Part shown: positions 1 through 6,243 of the stretch, one piece after another
Position numbering within the stretch: the first letter of the stretch is position 1
How the letters are laid out: each line of letters starts with the position of its first letter
Assembly (NCBI GenBank): GCA_937915565.1
Contig: CALDMH010000101.1
Location: forward strand, 1 to 8,766
Length of the DNA stretch: 8,766 bases
Direction of reading: 5' to 3'
Source: an uncultured Clostridia bacterium
GTDB lineage: Bacteria > Bacillota > Clostridia > Christensenellales > Borkfalkiaceae
The notes under the pieces: generated by a model
Told to the model about the DNA's origin: nothing
Seen by the model: the letters and a program-made list of their open reading frames with translations, nothing else
Database searches by the model: none
Program-made: the position numbers and the translations under genes

Positions 1-1201
1 CTTTCTCGCATAAAATCGACAAATCGCCGCTTTCGTTCAGATACGAGAGAACGGCTCCCGCTATCCACACGCCGCCGTCGTTGTACGGGAATTTAAAACT
101 CGGCTCGAACATTCTTATCGGGTTGCCGTCCTCATATTGATATTTTAAAGCGTGTAAAATCTGCTTTTTCGCAAGTTCCGTATCCATCGAAACGAACGCC
201 GTTATATCCTGCATAACGTCGCGGAAACCTTTTCCGTATAACCTGCCCCACGTTTTCCCGAGCGACAACTGCCTTTTAAGCCATATATTCGTTTGCGAAT
301 TCAGATATTCGTCCGGCGAATTCAACTCGAAAACGCCGTATTCGCTTTCACGTTCCTTTTTTACCTTGTCAAGCTCGTCGTAAAAGGTCGTATCTTCGAG
401 ATATTTCTTTTTAAGCGCGCTTATTTCCTCTTCGTTTCTCGCCGAAAAGGCGCAAAACGAAACCTCGAAGGAATCCGTTCCTTTAAGCACGTCCGCAAAC
501 CTGAACGCGGCGACGTATTCCGCCTCGAACGTTGCGCCCTTGCAGGACAAATCGTCGCTTAAAAGCCCTTTCGGATTGTCGTAACCGTTATATTCGCCCT
601 TAAAATCAGCGGGCGAAAGGGCGTAACCGCAATATTTTTTATTGCAACCGACGAAAATCTTCGTGTAATCGTTGGGTAAATTAAAGCCGTTATGGCTATA
701 AACCAAACCGTTCAACCTTTCGTCGTTATCCGCAAATCCGTAAGCGTCGTGCCAGGAAAGCGCGGGCGTGGGTTGCAGGCAAAAATACAAATCGATATTT
801 CTCGCTTCGTTTTGCTTGTTCGTAACCTTCACGTCGTAAAGCGTAACGGCGTCGTCTTTCGGAACGCATATCGTGAAAATCACTTCGAGCCCTTTATATT
901 CGCCGACGATTTTCTGATAATTTATTCCGACGTGGGTTTCGTGAACGGCAAAGGGCAAATCGGCGTAATTCCTGTTTGCGGAATAAATTTCGCCCGAATC
1001 TTTATCCTTTATATAAACGTTCCTGACGCCCTTTTCAACGTCCCTGCGCTGCGTGTCTATCGCCATTCGCGAAAATCCGTTTCCGAACTGGTCGCTTTGG
1101 CAAACCGTTTTTTCGTTCCAAAGATAATTCAGCCAAGGTCTTCTCGGCTTCATATCCTTTATAACGTATTCTTTGTTTTTATCGTCAAAAAAACCTTGCA
1201 T
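1..1201 (-). CDS. GH94-type glycoside phosphorylase, N-terminal 400 residues (runs off left edge)
   Basis: The frame is open from ATG 1201 to the window edge (400 codons read, no stop), so the C-terminal part is missing. GH94 enzymes cleave beta-linked disaccharides with inorganic phosphate, giving a sugar 1-phosphate. The start fits the family N-terminus: a Gly-(Phe/Tyr)-Phe-Asp-Asp stretch, then EYVI, then RPWLNYL at residues 20-26. Residues about 10-280 are the beta-sandwich domain. The (alpha/alpha)6 barrel begins near 295 and carries YGKGFRDVMQD (322-332, the substrate-binding RDxxQD motif). NDGGVW (374-379) aligns with the usual SDDxxW; Asp375 is the probable general acid. There is no signal peptide, so the enzyme is probably cytoplasmic. 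No Shine-Dalgarno sequence precedes the ATG; instead there is a 148-bp leader with two hairpins. Substrate cannot be read from the sequence: chitobiose, cellobiose and laminaribiose are all possible. The neighbouring GH20 gene makes a GlcNAc-containing disaccharide plausible. Confidence 0.82.
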   Translation of the reverse strand, partial: MQGFFDDKNKEYVIKDMKPRRPWLNYLWNEKTVCQSDQFGNGFSRMAIDTQRRDVEKGVRNVYIKDKDSGEIYSANRNYADLPFAVHETHVGINYQKIVGEYKGLEVIFTICVPKDDAVTLYDVKVTNKQNEARNIDLYFCLQPTPALSWHDAYGFADNDERLNGLVYSHNGFNLPNDYTKIFVGCNKKYCGYALSPADFKGEYNGYDNPKGLLSDDLSCKGATFEAEYVAAFRFADVLKGTDSFEVSFCAFSARNEEEISALKKKYLEDTTFYDELDKVKKERESEYGVFELNSPDEYLNSQTNIWLKRQLSLGKTWGRLYGKGFRDVMQDITAFVSMDTELAKKQILHALKYQYEDGNPIRMFEPSFKFPYNDGGVWIAGAVLSYLNESGDLSILCEK

Positions 1202-1228
1202 TTTTCGTTTCGTTAATTCCGTCGTTTC

Positions 1229-1268
1229 GGCGGTTCTTCGCCGCTTTGCGCGGCGATTTCGTTCCGCC
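1229..1268 (-). repeat. Hairpin repeat copy A (proximal to the GH94 start)
   Basis: Inner perfect 6-bp stem CGCCGC (1239-1244) with GCGGCG (1250-1255) around a 5-nt loop. An outer 5-bp stem pairs GGCGG (1229-1233) with CCGCC (1264-1268) across an asymmetric internal loop of 5 and 8 nt. The right part matches copy B over 35 bp (1239-1273 against 1286-1320) with one mismatch. It ends 27 nt before the GH94 ATG. Confidence 0.75.
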
Positions 1269-1277
1269 GTTTCAATA

Positions 1278-1315
1278 GGCAGCTCCGCCGCTTTGCGCGG
1301 CGATTTCGTTCTGCC
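1278..1315 (-). repeat. Hairpin repeat copy B, with a compensatory base change
   Basis: Same inner stem as copy A (CGCCGC 1286-1291, GCGGCG 1297-1302, identical loop). The outer stem is GGCAG (1278-1282) with CTGCC (1311-1315). Compared with copy A, one G:C pair has become A:T on both arms, so pairing is kept. The repeat period is 47 bp. Two copies with a covarying pair suggest that the folded form matters. Confidence 0.75.
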
Positions 1316-1349
1316 GTTTCGTTTCGGCGTTTCGTTCGTTCCGTTTGCG

Positions 1350-2930
1350 TTATAAATTCATATTCGCAACGGTCACGGTGTTTATATGGCTCTGGAAGCA
1401 CAGATTCGCGGTTTTCCCGAAGCCCTCGATAAGCGGGAGAACGGGCGCTTCGAGCTCTTCGATTTTATCCGTTTTTCCGCCAAGATAATCGAGAATAACC
1501 TCCCTGCAACTTTCAAGCCTTAAAAGAAGCCCGCCAAGACGCATTTCGTGAAGTTCGATGCCGAACGGCTTGTTCTCTTTATTCCACGACGCCTTGAAAC
1601 TCGCGATAAACTTTTTAAGTCTTTTTATAAGCTCGGGATAAACTACTTCGGCAATGCGTTTAAGCTCGGTTTTATCCTCTTCGAGATAAGCCTTGCGCGT
1701 TCTCACGCCGAGGTCGTATTTAAGTTCGAGAACCTTGCAAAGCTCGGACAAATTCTCGAAAAGATATGCGAATTCGCCTGCGCCCTTCGCCGCGCGTTTA
1801 AGCTTTAAGGCGTGGCTTTTGTAAATTTCACCGTCGCCGATTTCGACGTGATAATCGAATCTTCCGGCAAGCGGGTCGTTATAAAAGCCCCAGCGGCTCG
1901 GGTTGTTGCACTTTTCGCAATCCTTGATTTTGTTGGGTAAATCGAGCGACGTAAATGTATCGTATTTTATGCCGTAAACCTCGGCGAATTTCTTCTTTAT
2001 ATTGCTGTCTTTCGTTTGATAAAGGTATTTTTCGGCGCAATAGAACAGCGCGGGAAGAACGGCAAAGCACGAACAATCGCGACCGTCGTCGCCCCAAACG
2101 GTTATCGTAACGTCCTTAATATCGCGCTCGCGGCAACACTGCATAGCGTATTTCATCGTATTTATGGAATGGCCGTTCATAGGAACGAAGCCCGTCCACG
2201 CCCACGCGCCGCCTGCAAAGGACACTTTATCCGTAACGGCAAGATGTTTTTTGAGGTTGCCGTCGTAATGCTTCTTGCTGTCGTGATAATAATCCCAATA
2301 GCAAAGCGTAACGTTCTCCGGAACTTCGGGTTTATCGCCGTTTTCGGCCATATGCATAATCAAATCCGACCACATAGCGGGCTTAAACCCGTGTTTATCG
2401 GCAATTTCGCTCACCTTAACGAGATGCTCGTATAAAAGGCGTTGAACGCTTTGGGGATAACCGTGTTTATCGAGATATTTTCCCCTGCCCATCATCGGGG
2501 CTTCGTCCATACCGATATTTATTTTCTCGGTGTCGAAACACTCGCGGAGCGAAGCGAACATTTTATCGATAAGCGCGTAAGTTTTTTCCTCGTCCGCAAG
2601 AAGAATGTTCATTATATCTCTTATATCGCTGTACGCGTCCCATTTGAAAATTCCTTCCAGGTGCGCGAGCGTCTGAATAAACGGAATAGCCGTCATTCCG
2701 ATTTTTTTGCAATAATCGTTGATTTCTTTAAGTTCGGCTTTCGTGTATCTGCCGCGAAGATGCCCGAAATAAGGCTCGCCCTCGATTTCGTAAACGTCCT
2801 CCATATATAACCCCAAAGCGTTGTAACCCGCTTTTTTGATAAGGTTCGCGTAACGCTTCACCTCTTCAACTTTCATAACGCCGTCGCGCGACATATCGAG
2901 CATCACGCAAAGAGTTCTTTCTTCCGCCAT
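1350..2930 (-). CDS. GH20 beta-N-acetylhexosaminidase, GcnA-like
   Basis: A 526-residue protein. GH20 enzymes remove terminal beta-linked GlcNAc or GalNAc by substrate-assisted catalysis, in which the substrate acetamido group is the nucleophile. The catalytic Asp-Glu pair is in NIGMDEAPM (Asp142, Glu143; Glu143 the acid/base). Other branch-typical segments are LRGRYTKAEL (58-67), IPFIQTLAHLE (82-92), LDKHG (153-157), MWSD (186-189), GGAWAWTGF (240-248) and TVWGDDGRDC (277-286). The TIM barrel covers about residues 5-320; the rest is a helical C-terminal region. The overall layout matches the cytoplasmic GcnA-like branch (GcnA of streptococci is the named example). No signal peptide or membrane segment is present. 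The ATG at 2930 is supported by a strong ribosome binding site 6 nt upstream. It lies 58 bp after the GH-G gene, probably in the same transcript. Exact glycan specificity is unknown. Confidence 0.92.
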   Translation of the reverse strand: MAEERTLCVMLDMSRDGVMKVEEVKRYANLIKKAGYNALGLYMEDVYEIEGEPYFGHLRGRYTKAELKEINDYCKKIGMTAIPFIQTLAHLEGIFKWDAYSDIRDIMNILLADEEKTYALIDKMFASLRECFDTEKINIGMDEAPMMGRGKYLDKHGYPQSVQRLLYEHLVKVSEIADKHGFKPAMWSDLIMHMAENGDKPEVPENVTLCYWDYYHDSKKHYDGNLKKHLAVTDKVSFAGGAWAWTGFVPMNGHSINTMKYAMQCCRERDIKDVTITVWGDDGRDCSCFAVLPALFYCAEKYLYQTKDSNIKKKFAEVYGIKYDTFTSLDLPNKIKDCEKCNNPSRWGFYNDPLAGRFDYHVEIGDGEIYKSHALKLKRAAKGAGEFAYLFENLSELCKVLELKYDLGVRTRKAYLEEDKTELKRIAEVVYPELIKRLKKFIASFKASWNKENKPFGIELHEMRLGGLLLRLESCREVILDYLGGKTDKIEELEAPVLPLIEGFGKTANLCFQSHINTVTVANMNL

Positions 2931-2936
2931 AATTTT

Positions 2937-2942
2937 CTCCTC
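2937..2942 (-). promoter_or_regulatory. Ribosome binding site of the GH20 gene
   Basis: On the minus strand, GAGGAG followed by a 6-nt A/T spacer and ATG at 2930. It is the only textbook Shine-Dalgarno sequence ahead of a gene here, and it fixes the GH20 start. Confidence 0.88.
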
Positions 2943-2988
2943 GGTTTATTTTTTGTTTTTTAAGTTTTTTAGAACTTCAAAATAAATT

Positions 2989-4212
2989 TCACGATTTCAG
3001 TTCTTTATAGAAATAATCGAAAACCCCGGCCGTCCAGCCGAGCATTTCAGGCACTTCGTATTCGTTCACGGTTGCCGCTCCGCCCAAAGCCGCGTCGTAT
3101 TTCTCCCAAAGTCTGCCGCTTGCGGCGAACTCGTCCGAAACGGTTTTAAGGTAAGTTTCGGCTATCCGCTTTGCCGTTTCGGCTTCGCCGGTCGCCTTTG
3201 CCGCCTCGTAAGATAAATAGTTATCGGGAGCCCAACTGTTCGGATAACCCCATTGATACCTTATCGTATCTTCCGTTTTTTCAACGCACACAACGCCGTT
3301 TTTCAACAAAAGTCGGCCTATAAGTCGATTAAACGCCTCTTTTTCGGTTAATAACCCGACTACGAACGGCATAAACTGCGCGCTGCAATTTATCCCGCTT
3401 CTTTCTTTCGTAACGAAATTGTAATCGTAAAAAAGCCCGTCGTTTGCCAAAAGGTACTCGTTAAAAAGCCGTTTTCTTTTCTCCGCCGCTTCCTCGAACA
3501 CGCTTTTTTGCTCCGGCTCGAACCACTCCGCCCATTCGGCAAGACGTTTTTCAAGCGAATAAAGCAAGGCGTTCAAATCCACGGGGCAAACCTGCTCGCC
3601 GCAAAAGCCGAAGCGCGGCGTCCAATCCATTCCGCTTTCGGCAACGGCGATAAAACCCTCCGCCAAATTGCACTTTTCCTTTTCGGTTTTTTCGTCCGAA
3701 AGTTTAAGCCTTTCGCCCGCAACCAAATCGTAATACGCAATAAGCTCTTCTTTCGGCAAAACGTGGTGAAAATACCTGTTAAGCCCGAGCGGCGTCGACC
3801 TTTCCCTTTGCCAGAAATTATACTCTGTTTTTTGCGAAAAGTAAACGGTTTTCAGCCACTCGTCGTCTTTCGTCGCCTCGTAAACGTCGCTGAACATAAG
3901 ATGAAGATATGGCGGTTGCGAGCAAAATTTGCACATATGGTCGCTGAGCGCGTTCGGCACGAACCCTTTCAGTTCCAAAGCGTGAACGAGGTTATCGACG
4001 TTGTTTTTCGCTTCCTCGATAAGTCCGTCCGCAATAAGCCCTTTATTCGTGAAAAACGTGTCCCAATAATAAAGGTTTTTAAACGGCCCGTCTATGCACG
4101 GCGGAATGAACGGCTTAACGTACAACCGCGGCGTTTCGGCGTCCTTCGGCACGATTATCGCTTTGCGCCAGTTTTTAACGATATATTCGTGTGTTTTTTC
4201 AATATTATTCAT
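2989..4212 (-). CDS. Clan GH-G glycosidase (GH37/GH63, trehalase-like), short cytoplasmic form
   Basis: A 407-residue (alpha/alpha)6-barrel protein. Recognised by LYYWDTFF (47-54; trehalase signature 1 region), SQPP (98-101), ESGMDWTPRF (192-201), QWGYPNSWAPD (320-330; trehalase signature 2) and WEKYD (369-373), then EY (384-385) and LGWTAG (391-396). By alignment to E. coli TreA, Asp196 corresponds to the acid Asp312 and Glu370 to the base Glu496, so inverting hydrolysis is expected. It is shorter than TreA (about 565 aa) and has no signal peptide. Arginines that contact trehalose in GH37 are not kept: the GGRF position reads DGPF (41-44) and the NRSQPP position reads FCSQPP (96-101). ESGMD resembles GH63 more than GH37. 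Substrate is therefore open and trehalase activity should not be assumed. The start is ATG 4212, without a visible Shine-Dalgarno sequence; a long hairpin lies just upstream. Confidence 0.82.
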   Translation of the reverse strand: MNNIEKTHEYIVKNWRKAIIVPKDAETPRLYVKPFIPPCIDGPFKNLYYWDTFFTNKGLIADGLIEEAKNNVDNLVHALELKGFVPNALSDHMCKFCSQPPYLHLMFSDVYEATKDDEWLKTVYFSQKTEYNFWQRERSTPLGLNRYFHHVLPKEELIAYYDLVAGERLKLSDEKTEKEKCNLAEGFIAVAESGMDWTPRFGFCGEQVCPVDLNALLYSLEKRLAEWAEWFEPEQKSVFEEAAEKRKRLFNEYLLANDGLFYDYNFVTKERSGINCSAQFMPFVVGLLTEKEAFNRLIGRLLLKNGVVCVEKTEDTIRYQWGYPNSWAPDNYLSYEAAKATGEAETAKRIAETYLKTVSDEFAASGRLWEKYDAALGGAATVNEYEVPEMLGWTAGVFDYFYKELKS

Positions 4213-4226
4213 AACTTTAATTTTAT

Positions 4227-4265
4227 GGCTATTTTTACGGCTCGGCCATTCAAAACCGTATAGCC
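4227..4265 (-). other. Intercistronic hairpin before the GH-G glycosidase gene
   Basis: Inverted repeat GGCTAT (4227-4232) with ATAGCC (4260-4265), continued by ACGG (4237-4240) with CCGT (4256-4259). That is 10 bp of pairing with one 4-nt bulge and a 15-nt loop. It fills most of the 60-bp gap and ends 14 nt before ATG 4212. It is not followed by a T-tract on the minus strand, so it is not a standard terminator. Possible roles are mRNA stabilisation or control of the downstream start. Confidence 0.55.
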
Positions 4266-4272
4266 GGATTAT

Positions 4273-6243
4273 TTATAGCTCGAAAACCTTTTCCGAATCA
4301 AAAATTTCAAACAAACTTCCGCACGCCCTCGTCCAGACGTACCTCGAAAGTCCGCTGTCGGTTTGCTTCGGAAATCCGTTTACGATGCGGAAATCGACGT
4401 CCTCGCACCTGTCGGTAAAGCCTCCGCCCGTTATATAATCGGGTTGATAACAGACAAAACTTCTCCCTTTTTTATCGATTTTGGAGAAATTCGTCATAAA
4501 TCCGTTCCGCGCTTTATCGAAATATTCTTTATCGCCCGTCAGAACGTAATACCAGAAATCGGCTTCGGCTCGCCAAATCGTCCAGGCGTGCCCCATACAC
4601 AAAGCGTTGCCGTCCTTATCGCCTTCCCACTTCGTTTCCCACCAACGGAGAGAGCTGAAAAACATCGGCGCTTTGTGAGTTTTAACCACCCACGAATCGT
4701 GAACGTCGAGAATTTCTTTGGCTCTTTCGATATATTCCCGCCGCTTTTCGACTTTTGCGCAATAATAAAGCAACGTCAACGCGGAGCAGGACGTACTGCC
4801 CTCCTCAATAAACGGCTCGGATTCGTTTTGTTCAACGGTTTCCGTGGGGAAATTCAGCCCGCGACGATAAACGTACGCCGCGATTTTCTCGGCCGCCACA
4901 TAATATTTCCGCGATTTTTCGGGCATTTTTTCTTTCAAAAACTCCGCGAGTTCGATAACGGGAATAATCAGGCAACAAACCGTAGTGTAATCCTGCGGAT
5001 TTTCGGACCAGGCCGCATAAGTTACTATCTCGCCGTTTTCGGCAAGGTGATTTTTTAAAACGCTGTCCATAGCCCGAACGGCGTAATCGAGATATTTTTT
5101 GGCTTTTAAAACCTTAAAGGCGTCGAGAAGAATCCCCACGCCGAAAAATTGCTCCTGAACTCTGTTCGAGTTGAAAACGTTATAAGCGGGGTAATTTTCC
5201 CTTTTTTTGTAATAAATCGTCTGCCTGTCCTTCGCCTTGCTTTCGTCGCGTTCGGTTATAAGGTTCAGTGCGCCCTTTATCTTCTTTACGAGCGACTTCT
5301 TTTTGCCGAATTTTTGCATATACCTTAAAATTGCCGAAACGTGGCATTTCCATTCGCACAAATTCCCGTCGCCGGTTGACAAATCCTCCTCGCAAACCGA
5401 TTGCATTGACTTATAAAAAAGCTCGTTAATCGACTTATAGGCGTAGATAACGCAATCAATACCTTTCTTTTTGCCCTTATACGGAACGGCGTTTATCAGC
5501 CCTTCTTTAATCGTTTCTACCTCCGCGTAACCGCCGAGATTTTCAAATTTTTTATTGCCGACGCGGACGAAATCGAAATCGCCGCAAACGTAAATTTTTA
5601 TTTTTTCGCCGAGTTTCACGTAACTTTGCCCGTAAAACGCTACGGGTAATTTTTTAATTTCTGAAACCTTTGCCAACGCCTCGTTATAAGAAGAAACGGG
5701 CAAAAAAAGCAATTTCAGTTCTTTGTTGTCGCTTATCTTATACGCTTTATCGAACGAAGCGAGAAATTGAAGATTATCGAAAAACTGCCCGCCCGAAAAA
5801 AGCGAGTAGTCCATCTTCCAGCCGTCTGCCTTTTTTAAGGACAACAACAGCAAATTATTCCCCTCGGGATTGGTGAAATAGCAAAAAATATGCTTATTAT
5901 CCGAGGAATTGTAAGGCGAATTGAAAAGAAATTGCTTTTTCCAACCGCCGCAATTTTTTTTGCCCATAAACCTTACGGGCAGATTGAGGCCGAATTGCGA
6001 CAACTTGTCGCTCGCCGTTTTCAAATCGACGAGATAGCCGCCGTGCTTGCGACAAACGGAAATTCTGCTTTCGGTTTCCGCGTTTTCGCCGTTTTCGTCT
6101 ATAACGCCCTTGCGGGAAAGATAGGGCGTGCCCTGCGGCTTTTCGCCCTTTCTTATATCGTCCGTTTTTAAAGTATAACTCACAGACAAATCGCCCGTAA
6201 AATATCTTCTTATAAGTTCGTCGTAAACGCCGTTTTTCAGCAT
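4273..6243 (-). CDS. Unrecognised 656-aa protein, possible (alpha/alpha)-toroid glycan-active enzyme
   Basis: I do not recognise the family. Residues about 1-275 are beta-rich with many Gly/Tyr/Phe positions (for example SLFSGGQFFDNLQFL at 147-161), as in the N-terminal beta-sandwich of many polysaccharide lyases and glycosidases. From about 295 on, amphipathic helices recur at helical-hairpin spacing, as in six-hairpin enzymes. Conserved-looking polar/aromatic segments are EEGSTSCSA (480-488), RWWETKWEGDKDG (533-545) and GHAWTIWRAEADFWYYVLTG (551-570); they could form an active-site cleft with Glu, His and Trp residues. No signal peptide or membrane segment is seen. Its ATG lies inside the end of the oxidoreductase gene (7-nt overlap), implying translational coupling and matched amounts of the two proteins. 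There is no separate ribosome binding site. A lyase, hydrolase or epimerase are all possible; the fold call is inference from pattern only. Confidence 0.6.
   Translation of the reverse strand: MLKNGVYDELIRRYFTGDLSVSYTLKTDDIRKGEKPQGTPYLSRKGVIDENGENAETESRISVCRKHGGYLVDLKTASDKLSQFGLNLPVRFMGKKNCGGWKKQFLFNSPYNSSDNKHIFCYFTNPEGNNLLLLSLKKADGWKMDYSLFSGGQFFDNLQFLASFDKAYKISDNKELKLLFLPVSSYNEALAKVSEIKKLPVAFYGQSYVKLGEKIKIYVCGDFDFVRVGNKKFENLGGYAEVETIKEGLINAVPYKGKKKGIDCVIYAYKSINELFYKSMQSVCEEDLSTGDGNLCEWKCHVSAILRYMQKFGKKKSLVKKIKGALNLITERDESKAKDRQTIYYKKRENYPAYNVFNSNRVQEQFFGVGILLDAFKVLKAKKYLDYAVRAMDSVLKNHLAENGEIVTYAAWSENPQDYTTVCCLIIPVIELAEFLKEKMPEKSRKYYVAAEKIAAYVYRRGLNFPTETVEQNESEPFIEEGSTSCSALTLLYYCAKVEKRREYIERAKEILDVHDSWVVKTHKAPMFFSSLRWWETKWEGDKDGNALCMGHAWTIWRAEADFWYYVLTGDKEYFDKARNGFMTNFSKIDKKGRSFVCYQPDYITGGGFTDRCEDVDFRIVNGFPKQTDSGLSRYVWTRACGSLFEIFDSEKVFEL
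6237..6243 (-). other. 7-nt stop/start overlap (translational coupling)
   Basis: On the minus strand the sequence GAATGCTGA contains the ATG of the downstream 656-aa gene (6243-6241) and the TGA of the oxidoreductase gene (6239-6237) in a different frame. Only a GGA immediately beside the ATG could act as a Shine-Dalgarno sequence, and it is too close. Re-initiation by the same ribosomes is the simplest reading. Confidence 0.8.

Larger units (their letters stand above)
1202..1349. other. 148-bp intergenic leader between the GH20 and GH94 genes
   Basis: This is the longest gap between genes in the window. Read on the minus strand it is built from GAAACG/GAACGA-like short words (about 1316-1349) followed by two near-identical hairpin units. 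It has no T-tract after either hairpin, so neither is a standard intrinsic terminator. No clear -35/-10 pair was seen. The GH94 reading frame stays open some way upstream of its ATG, but that extension is low-complexity Arg/Lys/Ala/Glu and does not look like family protein. The gap may hold an RNA-processing or translation-control element; this is inference. Confidence 0.6.

Noticed and set aside
692..1216. Plus-strand open frame of 174 codons opposite the GH94 gene
   Set aside because: The minus-strand frame gives a coherent GH94 protein with family motifs throughout; the plus frame is its shadow.
1229..1315. The paired hairpins as a rho-independent terminator
   Set aside because: Neither hairpin is followed by a run of T on either strand.
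1213..1401. A 62-codon minus-strand frame across the GH20-GH94 gap
   Set aside because: It overlaps the GH20 3' end in another frame and encodes low-complexity Arg/Glu sequence from the repeats. No ribosome binding site was seen.
2943..2988. Weak AAGTT/AACTT inverted repeat in the A/T-rich gap before GH20 as a terminator or operator
   Set aside because: Only 5 A/T-rich pairs, no T-tract on the minus strand, and A/T-rich sequence gives such matches by chance.
3508..4263. Plus-strand 251-codon frame opposite the GH-G glycosidase
   Set aside because: Composition is Arg/Phe-rich and motif-free, and it is antisense to a gene with conserved catalytic motifs.
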